DNA of 64,000 bases from Bacteroidales bacterium UBA4116. Its GTDB lineage: Bacteria; Bacteroidota; Bacteroidia; Bacteroidales; Tannerellaceae. The DNA lies in NCBI GenBank assembly GCA_002381645.1, contig DFXE01000023.1, forward strand, positions 124,001-188,000, written 5' to 3'. Positions 9,251-17,450 of the stretch are shown one piece after another. The position numbers and the translations under genes were made by a program. Each line of letters begins with the position of its first letter. The first letter of the stretch is position 1. Under the pieces are notes generated by a model, which was given only the letters and a program-made list of their open reading frames with translations, did not search any database and had not been told where the DNA came from.

Positions 9251-9733
9251 ATGCCGATAATGACAGATATAATATTACGTTGCCAGATGGAACAACCGGT
9301 ATTATCCATTCGCACAAACATAAAATCCCGTGATGTTGTGGCGTTATTTAAGGAAAGTTACCAGAATATCTCCGAATATATCCTTTTAAACGACGAATTA
9401 ATGACAGATGCTCCTTTTATCATATATAATAATTATTTATGTATGGATTTAGAGAATCTGGATATTGAAATATGCTTTCCGGTGGCAATCAGCCTTCCTT
9501 CTTTTGGCAGGTATACAAGCAGGATTATCCCGAAAGGAAAGATTATTTTTAGTTACTTCCGGGGTGATATCGGAGAGATCAACCCCCTTTACGGTTCAAT
9601 GACAAAGTGGATAGCTGATAATGGCTACGAACCTGAAGGTCCGGCATACGAATATTATTTTAACGATTATAGTTTTCCTTTAAAAGACCAACTGATCAAA
9701 GTAGTGATTCCCTTAAAGGAAAACAAATTATAA
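9251..9733 (+). CDS. GyrI-like small-molecule-binding domain protein
   Basis: A 160-residue stand-alone effector-binding domain of the GyrI/AraC-E-bind (SOUL-like) superfamily. It shows the two-fold beta-alpha-beta pattern: residues 14-20 (QPVLSIRTNI), FKESYQNISEYI, then SRIIPKGKIIFSYFRGDIGEINPLYGSMTKWIADNGYEPEGPAYEYYFND. The last stretch matches the P.G....HxGPYxxl...l..wi...g....gp.yE.Y family pattern. The conserved glutamate is present within YEYYF. No HTH accompanies it, so it is not itself a transcription factor. Such proteins bind hydrophobic or cationic small molecules, and a subset hydrolyse xenobiotics. It has its own promoter and converges on the VOC gene with a 1-nt gap. Confidence 0.72.
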   Translation: MPIMTDIILRCQMEQPVLSIRTNIKSRDVVALFKESYQNISEYILLNDELMTDAPFIIYNNYLCMDLENLDIEICFPVAISLPSFGRYTSRIIPKGKIIFSYFRGDIGEINPLYGSMTKWIADNGYEPEGPAYEYYFNDYSFPLKDQLIKVVIPLKENKL

Positions 9734-9734
9734 A

Positions 9735-10109
9735 TTAAGCTGGCAGTATTTCAATCCAGTAATCATCCGGGTCGTGGATGAAATAAAGCCCCATTTCCCT
9801 GTTTACAAAACAAACCCATCCCATATCTTCATGATAATTCTTAATTTCTTCGTAGTCGCCTTCTACACGAAAACATAAATGACTTTCATTATCTCCCAGA
9901 TCATATGATTCATTACGCTCTTTAAGCCATGTTAATTCTAAAAGAAAACCTGTAGTCTCATCAGTAAGATATACTAAAATGAAAGAACCGTCCTCTGCCT
10001 CTTTGCGATGGTGTTCTTTTAATCCTAAGGCTTCATTATAGAAATTGATACTTTTTTCGAGATCCATCACATTGATATTGAAATGGTCAAATTTTCCTTT
10101 TATTTTCAT
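9735..10109 (-). CDS. glyoxalase I-like VOC-family protein
   Basis: A 124-residue protein with two beta-alpha-beta-beta-beta modules of the vicinal oxygen chelate fold. The metal-ligand set of glyoxalase I is present in order: His9 (DHFNINV), Glu58 (LLELTW), His77 (SHLCFRV) and Glu120 (WIEILPA). This makes lactoylglutathione lyase-type activity (methylglyoxal detoxification) plausible. Bacteroidales often lack glutathione, so the cosubstrate may be a different thiol. Length equals the usual bacterial GloA minus a few residues. It is probably co-transcribed with the metallo-beta-lactamase-fold gene upstream, whose stop lies about 19 nt away. A glyoxalase I plus MBL-fold pair is suggestive but does not prove a glyoxalase pathway. 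Confidence 0.8.
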   Translation of the reverse strand: MKIKGKFDHFNINVMDLEKSINFYNEALGLKEHHRKEAEDGSFILVYLTDETTGFLLELTWLKERNESYDLGDNESHLCFRVEGDYEEIKNYHEDMGWVCFVNREMGLYFIHDPDDYWIEILPA

Positions 10110-10128
10110 ATTCCTTTATTCTTATTGT

Positions 10129-10854
10129 TTACAATTCAAATTGTTGTCCTTTTTGTTTTAACTCAAGTAACCGGCAATGATACTTGCCTGCGATACTTTT
10201 AAAAGCTGCAACTTTATCATACGATTCAGAAAAGTGCATAGGAACAAAAATATCTGTTTGGATATTAGCTATAAATTGTTCAGCACCAAGCATATACTGG
10301 CTTCCTAAGCGTGGGTCTAACGGAAACATAACGAGATCGACATGTTTTGTCGACTCACTAATGATTCTAAGTTCCTCCATATAAGCTCTCTCAGCTTCTT
10401 CAGCTTCCTGCTTGCTGGATTCGTCTATCCAATGCCAATTATTCAGATCACCGGCATGGAATATCATTTTTTTTTGAATTTCGACAAGAAACGATACACC
10501 CGAATCAGTTGAACCAAAAGCCTGTATGAATAGGTTGTTATCCTGATATACTTCTCCCTTATTTACATACAGGGCATCATCAATGTGCGCTTTTTTATGT
10601 TCAAGAATATCACTTGAAAAAATATAGATAATATTTCTTTTCTCCTGTTTCCATTTTAAAACATCCGGATTAAAATGGTCGGGGTGAAAATGAGATGCCA
10701 ATACATATAATTGTTTATCATTAGTCAAAATTTCATCGTGTATATATCCTTCAAGAGGTGATTTTCCTGAATCTTTATAATAATCAAAAACAATATCAAA
10801 TTCTCCCGATTCCAAAACAAAACAACTATGATAAATGTATGTTAATTTCATCAT
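10129..10854 (-). CDS. metallo-beta-lactamase-fold hydrolase (UlaG/YtnP-like)
   Basis: A 241-residue protein of the MBL-fold hydrolase superfamily. The SHFHPDH motif at residues 54-60 supplies the HxHxDH zinc ligands. A later FHAGDLNNWHW segment gives the bridging Asp, and PMHFSESYD near the C-terminus gives the last His. The short form beginning KLTYIYHSCFVLE resembles the L-ascorbate-6-phosphate lactonase-like branch (beta_lactamase_2/UlaG-like) rather than classical glyoxalase II, which has a C-terminal helical domain that is absent here. It is cytosolic, with no signal peptide. The start could also be the second Met, 3 nt in. The VOC gene follows on the same strand. Substrate unknown. Confidence 0.78.
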   Translation of the reverse strand: MMKLTYIYHSCFVLESGEFDIVFDYYKDSGKSPLEGYIHDEILTNDKQLYVLASHFHPDHFNPDVLKWKQEKRNIIYIFSSDILEHKKAHIDDALYVNKGEVYQDNNLFIQAFGSTDSGVSFLVEIQKKMIFHAGDLNNWHWIDESSKQEAEEAERAYMEELRIISESTKHVDLVMFPLDPRLGSQYMLGAEQFIANIQTDIFVPMHFSESYDKVAAFKSIAGKYHCRLLELKQKGQQFEL

Positions 10855-10944
10855 TCTTATTTATTATCACAACGAAGGTAATAATAATTCCATATGCTCA
10901 AAATTCTCATGTCGCAAGTTATTATACAAATAGTAAATAATAAA

Positions 10945-10970
10945 GGAGACACGGCATAAGCCGTGCCTCC
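10945..10970. repeat. isolated GC-rich hairpin
   Basis: GGAGACACGGC (10945-10955), a 4-nt loop (ATAA) and GCCGTGCCTCC (10960-10970) form an 11-bp stem with one A/C mismatch. On the minus strand the hairpin is followed by a T-rich run, like a terminator, but no minus-strand gene reads into it. Its role is unassigned; it could be a remnant or a repeat-family unit. Confidence 0.5.
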
Positions 10971-11259
10971 TAATTCAATTTACAGATGAAATAGATTAAA
11001 GAAAATCAATAAAATATTTCACGGGAGAGTTGTTTTATCACTAAAACCCATTTCCCTCTGATTGAATGTTGATTTTATTCTCCTCAAAATAACTAACCCT
11101 TTAGAGAAAAATCAAAAAATAGAGCTGATAGTATTTATTCCTAAGTTAACATTCTTTGTTTATAACTATAAATAATTTATTTGCTTATGTAAATTTAGGA
11201 CAAACAGAATATCTAACCAAGACAGATTATTTATTGAAAGATTAAAAAGTGGATCACAA

Positions 11260-11289
11260 TTTGACGCGTTTTTTTTGCGAAGTGTCAAA
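11260..11289. promoter_or_regulatory. possible operator upstream of the HTH regulator
   Basis: TTTGAC at 11260-11265 and GTCAAA at 11284-11289 form an inverted pair. They lie inside a larger loose dyad running from ACAATTTGAC to the ACAAAAATTGT that follows at about 11294-11304. The position, about 120-150 nt before an HTH protein gene, would suit autoregulation. This is inferred only. Confidence 0.25.
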
Positions 11290-11347
11290 ATGAGACAAAA
11301 ATTGTTTTAAAAAGACCAATTTAATATAGAAAATATCACACAAAACG

Positions 11348-11379
11348 TTTCGTTAATCGACACGAATAGTTTATTTTTG
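11348..11379 (+). promoter_or_regulatory. promoter of the HTH regulator gene
   Basis: TATTTTTG at 11372-11379 matches TAnnTTTG. An imperfect TTTC at 11348-11351 sits 20 nt upstream, where the -33 TTTG is expected. The predicted start site near 11386 gives a leader of about 24 nt. Confidence 0.45.
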
Positions 11380-11409
11380 AGACATTTAAAATATGAGAAT
11401 TAATATAAT

Positions 11410-12381
11410 ATGTCCGACAAGATGTTTAATGAGGCCTTTGTTGAAGTGCTGAAAAGTAAAATACTTAAAAAAACTCAACTTGCAGATTTTATAGCGGAAA
11501 CTCTTTCGATTGAAAAAGAAACTGCTTACCGGAGATTACGTGGAGGAACGATGTTTACGTTCAGTGAAGTTGCCATTCTGGCCAAAAAACTAAATTTTTC
11601 AGTAGATGAAATAATACTGAATGCAGAAAAAGAAACTCCGATAACCAATATGATGCTTAAATCATATTATTCAGAAAAAAGGACAGAGGTAGATGAATGG
11701 GAAGCGATGTCTGTCAACTATATAAAAGAATTTGCAGAAGAGGCTGATTCTGAATTTGGGATGGCATTGAAAAGTATTCCGTTTCCAGTATTATTACCTT
11801 ACAAGAATATATCCAAATATTATAAGTTTAAATACCTTCAGCACGAGAATAACCCTTCCCGTGCAATTCCTTTTAAAGAAGTTAAACTTACTGATTGGGG
11901 AGATGAAACCGTACAAAATACCCAGCATATGTTTCATAAAATATCACATACCATCTATATATGGGATAAAAAAATTATACCTATTATAATAGATGACATA
12001 AGATATTTTAAAAGTATTGGCCTGATAGAAGAGGATGAGATAAAGGAAGTGAAACGGGAGTTATTTTTAATGATTGATGAGCTCGAATCGGTTGCTTCCA
12101 AAGGAGTATTCGATGATACCGGGAATAAATGCGATATTTATATTTCAGATGAGGACATAGATTCGACATATACCTATCTTTGGTCTGAAAAGATTTGTCT
12201 TAGCATACTTATTACGCATCTTTTTTATTCAATTATGTCTTATAATAATAAAGGTAAGTGTAAAGAAGTAAGAGATTGGATCACATCCATGAAATACAAC
12301 TCTACCCTTATCTCCGGTACAGGAGGGAAAGAACGTGTACTTTTCTTCAAGCAGCAGCGGGAAGTAATTGAAACCTTATAA
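11410..12381 (+). CDS. Bacteroidota-type regulator with N-terminal HTH domain
   Basis: A 323-residue protein. The first 75 residues look like a lambda-repressor/BetR-type helix-turn-helix: KKTQLADFIAETLSIEKETAYRRLRGGTMFTFSEVAILAKKLNFSVDEII. The remaining 250 residues are mainly helical, rich in aromatic and acidic residues, and contain no enzyme motif (for example YKFKYLQHENNPSRAIPF). This architecture is common in Bacteroidales as an uncharacterised single-copy regulator. There is no membrane span. It lies immediately upstream of the atypical EF-G gene in the same direction, with a gap of 117 nt, so it could control that gene or its own long upstream region. The effector is unknown. Confidence 0.65.
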   Translation: MSDKMFNEAFVEVLKSKILKKTQLADFIAETLSIEKETAYRRLRGGTMFTFSEVAILAKKLNFSVDEIILNAEKETPITNMMLKSYYSEKRTEVDEWEAMSVNYIKEFAEEADSEFGMALKSIPFPVLLPYKNISKYYKFKYLQHENNPSRAIPFKEVKLTDWGDETVQNTQHMFHKISHTIYIWDKKIIPIIIDDIRYFKSIGLIEEDEIKEVKRELFLMIDELESVASKGVFDDTGNKCDIYISDEDIDSTYTYLWSEKICLSILITHLFYSIMSYNNKGKCKEVRDWITSMKYNSTLISGTGGKERVLFFKQQREVIETL

Positions 12382-12498
12382 AAATTATGTTCTCTAACAG
12401 TTACATATAATTGCTTTTTTGATACACATTCTATAATTTGCGGCCTCATGAAATTTTAAGAGATAAAAAATTTATAAATTCATTTAAAACCTGATATC

Positions 12499-14655
12499 AT
12501 GAAGGTATATCAAACGAATGAAATCAAGAACATTGCCATATTGGGAAGTTCTGGCTCTGGGAAAACCACTCTCGCTGAAGCTATGCTTTACGAGGGTGGA
12601 GTTATAAAACGTCGCGGCAGTGTAAAAGCAGGAAATACTGTAAGTGATTATTTTCCGGTTGAGAAAGAGTATGGATACTCAGTGTTCTCAACCGTTTTTA
12701 GTGTGGAATGGCAGGATAGGAAATTGAATTTTATTGACTGCCCGGGTTCTGACGACTTTATCGGTGGTGCTGTGTCGGCATTAAATGTGACGGATACGGC
12801 ATTGATGGTTTTAAATGCCCAGTATGGTATAGAAGTGGGTACAGTGAACCAGTTCCGTTATACTGAACAATTCAATAAACCTGTTATTTTTATCATTAAT
12901 CAACTGGATAATGAAAAGGCTGATTATGATGGAACTATTTCTCAATTGAAAGACAGTTACGGCAGTAAAGTGGTGCAGATTCAATATCCGGTTAATGTCG
13001 GTCCGTCTTTCAATGCCGTTATTGATGTACTTAAAATGAAAATGTATCGCTGGAAACCGGAAGGCGGAGTGCCCGAAGTTTTGGAAATTCCGGCAGACCA
13101 GATAGACAAAGCGACTGAATTACATGGAATGTTGGTTGAGGCAGCTGCAGAAAACGATGATCAGTTAATGGAGAAGTTCTTTGAAGAAGGTACACTTAGT
13201 GAAGATGATATGCGTGCAGGGATAAGCGCCGGTTTAATTTCACGAGGTATGTTCCCTGTCTTTTGTGTATGTGCAGAAAAAGATATGTGTGTAAGACGAA
13301 CGATGGAATTTCTGGGTAATGTGGTACCCACTGTTGACAGAATGCCTCATATCAAAACTATCGACGGCAAAGACATCGCCCCCGATTCCAATGGACCAAC
13401 AAGTATTTTCTTCTTTAAAACAACAGTCGAACAGCATATCGGGCAGGTTTCCTATTTTAAAGTGATATCAGGCAAAGTAAAAGAAGGTGATGACCTGCTT
13501 AATGCCGACAGAGGATCGAAAGAACGTATTGCGCAAATATTTTCAGTTGCGGGACAAACCCGCAACCAGGTTAGCGAAATGATGGCAGGTGATATTGGAG
13601 CCACCGTAAAACTGAAAGATGTACGCCGGGGTAACACATTAAACGGGAAAGGTGCAGATTATAAATTCGATTTCATTAAATATCCGAATCCTAAATACCG
13701 TAGGGCTATTAAAGCGGTGAATGAATCGGACTCAGAAAAGCTGAGCGAATTACTAACGCGTATGCGTGAGGAAGACCCGACATGGCTGGTTGAACAATCA
13801 AAAGAATTAAAGCAGACGATTGTATCAGGTCAAGGCGAATTCCATTTACGTACATTAAAATGGCGATTGGAAAATAATGAGAAGTTACCTATCGAATACA
13901 TTGAACCTAAAATACCTTATCGGGAAACAATAACAAAGGCGGCCCGTGCTGATTATCGTCATAAAAAACAATCAGGTGGCGCCGGACAATTCGGAGAAGT
14001 TCATCTTATTGTCGAACCTTATTACGAAGGTATGCCGCTTCCGGAAGTGTATCGTTTCGGCGGACAGGAATTTAAAGTGAGTGCCCGCGACATGCAAACC
14101 ATTGATCTGGATTGGGGCGGCAAACTGGTATTTGTCAATTCAATTGTGGGAGGTGCTATCGATGCGCGTTTCCTTCCGGCAATATTAAAAGGTATTATGG
14201 CACGTATGGAACAGGGGCCGTTAACGGGATCGTATGCCCGTGATGTACGTATAATTGTATATGATGGTAAGATGCATCCGGTCGACAGTAATGAAATATC
14301 CTTTATGCTAGCTGGACGTAATGCATTCAGTGCCGCATTTAAAGAAGCCGGACCAAAGATTTTGGAGCCGATATATGATGTGGAAGTATCTGTTCCCGCT
14401 GATTATCTGGGTGACGTAATGAGTGATATGCAGGGTAGAAGAGGAGTCATTATGGGGATGAATAGTGAAAAAGGCTATGAAAAACTATCCGCTAAAGTAC
14501 CGTTAAAGGAAATGTCTTCTTATTCTACTTCATTAAGTTCTCTAACCGGAGGACGGGCTTCTTTTACTATGAAGTTTGCTGCTTATGAACTGGTTCCTGC
14601 GGATGTTCAGGAAAAATTATTAAAGGCGTATGCTGAAAAACAGGAAGAAGATTAA
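12499..14655 (+). CDS. fusA2: elongation factor G paralogue with altered GTPase motifs (EF-G2 type)
   Basis: This 718-residue protein has the full EF-G domain order: G domain 1-270, domain II about 295-390, III about 400-475, IV about 475-600, and V about 605-690. The P-loop GSSGSGKTT (16-24) is intact. However, G3 reads D80-C-P-G-S84 instead of DTPGH, so the histidine that activates water in translational GTPases is serine, and G4 is NQLD (134-137) instead of NKxD. Bacteroides thetaiotaomicron fusA2 encodes an EF-G2 reported to support translocation without ribosome-dependent GTP hydrolysis and to matter under carbon limitation. I infer the same class here. It stands alone, not in the str operon with rpsL, rpsG and tuf, which also argues against the housekeeping copy. 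A TetM-like ribosome-protection function is less likely. A strong terminator follows. Confidence 0.85.
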   Translation: MKVYQTNEIKNIAILGSSGSGKTTLAEAMLYEGGVIKRRGSVKAGNTVSDYFPVEKEYGYSVFSTVFSVEWQDRKLNFIDCPGSDDFIGGAVSALNVTDTALMVLNAQYGIEVGTVNQFRYTEQFNKPVIFIINQLDNEKADYDGTISQLKDSYGSKVVQIQYPVNVGPSFNAVIDVLKMKMYRWKPEGGVPEVLEIPADQIDKATELHGMLVEAAAENDDQLMEKFFEEGTLSEDDMRAGISAGLISRGMFPVFCVCAEKDMCVRRTMEFLGNVVPTVDRMPHIKTIDGKDIAPDSNGPTSIFFFKTTVEQHIGQVSYFKVISGKVKEGDDLLNADRGSKERIAQIFSVAGQTRNQVSEMMAGDIGATVKLKDVRRGNTLNGKGADYKFDFIKYPNPKYRRAIKAVNESDSEKLSELLTRMREEDPTWLVEQSKELKQTIVSGQGEFHLRTLKWRLENNEKLPIEYIEPKIPYRETITKAARADYRHKKQSGGAGQFGEVHLIVEPYYEGMPLPEVYRFGGQEFKVSARDMQTIDLDWGGKLVFVNSIVGGAIDARFLPAILKGIMARMEQGPLTGSYARDVRIIVYDGKMHPVDSNEISFMLAGRNAFSAAFKEAGPKILEPIYDVEVSVPADYLGDVMSDMQGRRGVIMGMNSEKGYEKLSAKVPLKEMSSYSTSLSSLTGGRASFTMKFAAYELVPADVQEKLLKAYAEKQEED

Positions 14656-14690
14656 TTTATAAAAATAGTAAATCATTAATTTATAGTATA

Positions 14691-14725
14691 GTAGAGGTGG
14701 TATTTTACTGCCTCTACTTTTTTTT
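14691..14725 (+). terminator. intrinsic terminator after the EF-G2 gene
   Basis: GTAGAGG at 14691-14697 pairs with CCTCTAC at 14711-14717 around a 13-nt loop and is followed directly by eight T residues at 14718-14725. Confidence 0.85.
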
Positions 14726-14847
14726 AACATAGATGTAGTTATGATGTAACACTTAATTAATAGCTTTGTGAGGTATCCGTGTATTGTTTGGTTGAACAAT
14801 GGAAACAGGAAATTGTTTCTATTTATAATATAGTATAAATAGGGCTT

Positions 14848-16008
14848 ATGAAAATACTTTTCGTTATACAAGGTGAAGGACGTGGACACCTGACGCAAGC
14901 ATTATCTCTTCAGCAAAAACTTATTGCAGATGGTCATCAGATTGTCGGTGCTATGGTCGGAAAAAGCCCGGTAAGAAAGATCCCTTCCTTTTTTAGCGAG
15001 AAAATCAATACTGATCTACTTCCCTTTGAAAGTCCAAACTTCCTGCCTACGGCAAAAAATAAGCGGGCAAACCTACCCAAAACAGTTATTTACAATCTTG
15101 CCCGTACACATATTTATATAAAAAGTCTACGTTATATTAACCGGACGATAAAAGATACAAATGCGGATCTAGTGGTAAATTTTTATGAGATGCTCACAGG
15201 GATAACCTATTTAATATACCGTCCTAAGGTTCAAATGATCTGTATTGCCCATCAATATTTATTCCTTCATCCGGATTTTACATTTCCCCGTTCCAATCCG
15301 GTTTCGTTAGGTATGATGATGTTCTATACGCGAATTACGACATGGGGTTCAACTAAAAAACTCGCACTGTCTTTCCGTAAAATGAAAGAAGTACCTGAAA
15401 AGGGATTAATCGTTGTACCTCCGTTAGTAAGGCGGGAAGTTATCGAAGCTGTTCCGCATAAAGGAGACTACCTGCATGGGTATTTGTTAAATAGTGGTTT
15501 CGGGGAGGAGGTTAAAGCCTGGCATAAGAAAAATCCACATGTTAAAATGCATTTCTTCTGGGATAAAAAAGATGCGGAGCCGGAAACAAAAGTGAATGAA
15601 AACCTGATTTTTCATTCCTTAAATGATACATCTTTTATTAAATATATGTCGGGAGCTAAGGCATATGCAACAACAGCCGGTTTTGAATCGGTTTGTGAAG
15701 CCATGTATATGAATAAGCCTGTCCTGATGGTTCCCACCCATATAGAGCAGGCTTGTAATGCACATGATGCCATGCAATCAGGCGCCGGCATGGTAGCTGA
15801 CCGTTTTGATTTGGATAAGTTGCTGGAATTATCAGAAAGTCATGTACCAAATCTACATTTTCGTCACTGGGTTAGTCAGGCAGAATGGCTGATCTTGCGT
15901 GAATTCAGGGAAGATCTGCTTAATGAAGAACATCCCGTTAGTCTTTCTGCCCGAAGGATACTTTCCAGATGGTTCCATAAACTGGCAAAGTCACTTACTA
16001 TCTGGTAA
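14848..16008 (+). CDS. GT-B fold glycosyltransferase (MurG/MGT-like)
   Basis: A 386-residue protein starting with MKILFVIQGEGRGHLTQAL. The G-E-G-R-G-H loop (9-14) is typical of the acceptor-side N-terminal Rossmann domain of family 1/28 glycosyltransferases. The C-terminal donor domain has the usual ending: YATTAGFESVCEAMYMNKPVLMVPTHIEQACNAHDAMQSGAG (about residues 270-315), where the GGxxTxxEAl-like loop and the downstream E.. region bind the nucleotide sugar. No signal peptide is seen; it probably acts at the inner face of the membrane on a lipid or small-molecule acceptor. Homologues in Bacteroidales are annotated only as glycosyltransferase. It is monocistronic between the terminator of the EF-G gene and convergent metY. 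A TAGCTTTG box at 14761-14768 might be its promoter. Confidence 0.8.
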   Translation: MKILFVIQGEGRGHLTQALSLQQKLIADGHQIVGAMVGKSPVRKIPSFFSEKINTDLLPFESPNFLPTAKNKRANLPKTVIYNLARTHIYIKSLRYINRTIKDTNADLVVNFYEMLTGITYLIYRPKVQMICIAHQYLFLHPDFTFPRSNPVSLGMMMFYTRITTWGSTKKLALSFRKMKEVPEKGLIVVPPLVRREVIEAVPHKGDYLHGYLLNSGFGEEVKAWHKKNPHVKMHFFWDKKDAEPETKVNENLIFHSLNDTSFIKYMSGAKAYATTAGFESVCEAMYMNKPVLMVPTHIEQACNAHDAMQSGAGMVADRFDLDKLLELSESHVPNLHFRHWVSQAEWLILREFREDLLNEEHPVSLSARRILSRWFHKLAKSLTIW

Positions 16009-16036
16009 TTATTACATTATCCGATGAAAAAGCATG

Positions 16037-17314
16037 TCACTTTAAAGCCTGTTCCAAATCATTAATTATATCGTCAACATTTTCAATACCAACCGACAGG
16101 CGTATCATATCCGGGGCAATCCCTGCTTCAATCAATTGCTCATCTGATAATTGGCGATGAGTATGGCTTGCGGGATGCAGTACCGATGTACGGGCATCTG
16201 CAACATGTGTAACGATCGCCGCCAATTGCAATTTATCCATAAAACAGGTTGCTACATCACGTCCTCCTTTTAAACCAAAAGATAAAACACCGCAGGATCC
16301 GTTTGGTAAATATTTCTTTGCCAACTCATACCCTTTATTACTTTTCAGGTCAGGGTAATTTACCCATGCGACTTTCTCATTACTTTCCAGCCATTTAGCT
16401 ACCGCAAGCGCATTTTTACAGTGTTGGGGCATGCGTAAATGTAATGTTTCCAAACCTATATTTAATAAAAAAGAATTGTGGGGTGAAGGTATCGAACCTA
16501 AATCGCGCATTAACTGGGCGGTCGCTTTCGTAATAAAAGCTCCTTTTCCAAACGCTTTAGTATAAGTAAGTCCGTGATAAGAAGGATCAGGTTCACATAA
16601 TCCGGGGAATTTTTCGGCATGAGCATTCCAGTCAAAATTGCCGCTATCTATGATACATCCCCCCACGCTGGTAGCATGCCCGTCCATATATTTGGTAGTG
16701 GAATGAGTAACAATATCGGCTCCCCATTCAAATGGCCTGCAATTGATAGGTGTCGCAAACGTATTGTCTATAATTAACGGCACCCCTTGTTTGTGGGTTA
16801 TATGAGCAAATTTCTCGATGTCAAGAACCATTACTCCCGGATTAGAAATAGTCTCTCCGAATAACGCTTTGGTATTCGGACGAAAAGCTTTCATTATTTC
16901 TTCTTCACTCGCATCCTGATCAATAAATGTACATTCAATGCCGAGTTTCTTCAGGGTAACTGAAAACAGATTATAAGTTCCTCCATATATACCCGATGCG
17001 CTTACGATATGGTCACCCGAACTGCAGATATTAAAAACAGCGAAGAAATTAGCAGCCTGGCCGGATGACGTCAACATACCGGCAACGCCGCCTTCCAATG
17101 CGGTGATTTTCGCAGCTACGGCATCATTAGTAGGATTTTGCAAACGAGTATAAAAATAGCCACTTTCTTTCAGGTCGAAAAGATTAGCCATTTGCTCACT
17201 GGTTTCATATTTAAATGTGGTGCTTTGATAAATAGGAAGTACGCGCGGTTCTCCGTTTTTTGGTTCCCAACCCGCCTGTACACAAAGCGTCTCCGGTTTC
17301 AATTGATCGTTCAT
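16037..17314 (-). CDS. metY: O-acetylhomoserine sulfhydrylase (PLP enzyme)
   Basis: A 425-residue fold-type I PLP enzyme of the Cys/Met metabolism family. It very likely makes homocysteine from O-acetylhomoserine and sulfide in methionine synthesis. Visible landmarks are YTRLQNPT (phosphate-contacting YxR), SSGQAANFFA, FGETISNPG, the cofactor aspartate in IIDNTFATP (about 182-190), and the Schiff-base lysine Lys208 in THSTTKYMDGH. The 425-residue length and the GGCIIDSG.F.W insertion after the lysine distinguish MetY from MetB/MetC (about 380-395). The C-terminal HPASHTHRQLSDEQL.EAGI..D.IRLSVGIE is also characteristic. It converges with the upstream glycosyltransferase gene. A TAATTTTG box on this strand (17352-17359) is the likely promoter. 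Confidence 0.93.
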   Translation of the reverse strand: MNDQLKPETLCVQAGWEPKNGEPRVLPIYQSTTFKYETSEQMANLFDLKESGYFYTRLQNPTNDAVAAKITALEGGVAGMLTSSGQAANFFAVFNICSSGDHIVSASGIYGGTYNLFSVTLKKLGIECTFIDQDASEEEIMKAFRPNTKALFGETISNPGVMVLDIEKFAHITHKQGVPLIIDNTFATPINCRPFEWGADIVTHSTTKYMDGHATSVGGCIIDSGNFDWNAHAEKFPGLCEPDPSYHGLTYTKAFGKGAFITKATAQLMRDLGSIPSPHNSFLLNIGLETLHLRMPQHCKNALAVAKWLESNEKVAWVNYPDLKSNKGYELAKKYLPNGSCGVLSFGLKGGRDVATCFMDKLQLAAIVTHVADARTSVLHPASHTHRQLSDEQLIEAGIAPDMIRLSVGIENVDDIINDLEQALK

Positions 17315-17351
17315 GATATATTTTGTTTATTGCATTCTCTGTTAAATCCTA

Positions 17352-17359
17352 CAAAATTA
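17352..17359 (-). promoter_or_regulatory. -7 promoter box for metY
   Basis: CAAAATTA on the plus strand reads TAATTTTG on the minus strand, a TAnnTTTG match ending 38 nt before the metY ATG. No clear -33 TTTG is present at standard spacing. Confidence 0.4.
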
Positions 17360-17376
17360 AAAAATAAGCTGTCCTA

Positions 17377-17404
17377 ACTAAGGGTTTTGTCCAAAATTTA
17401 CGAT
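17377..17404 (+). promoter_or_regulatory. ECF-type promoter of the sigma factor gene
   Basis: ACTAAGGGTTTT at 17377-17388 is followed 12 nt later by CGATATA starting at 17401. The same block with the same 12-nt spacing occurs upstream of fecR at 18994-19024, where the second element is CGACTATAT. Shared sequence and fixed spacing point to -35/-10 elements for the locus's own ECF sigma factor, and so to autoregulation. Confidence 0.6.
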
Positions 17405-17450
17405 ATAACTATTAGAAACTCTATTCTTGAAAAAGCAAACGGAAGAGATA

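Larger units (their letters stand above)
10855..11409. other. 555-bp AT-rich intergenic region
   Basis: No coding frame with a credible start is seen here. The gap separates two divergently transcribed genes. It contains a GC-rich hairpin near 10945-10970, a TTTGAC/GTCAAA inverted pair near 11260-11289, and a probable promoter just before the HTH regulator. The stretch 10971-11250 shows nothing I can interpret. Confidence 0.6.

Noticed and set aside
13240..13437. EF-G paralogue as a tetracycline ribosome-protection protein
   Set aside because: The overall sequence and Bacteroidales context fit EF-G2; there is no linked resistance or mobile gene.
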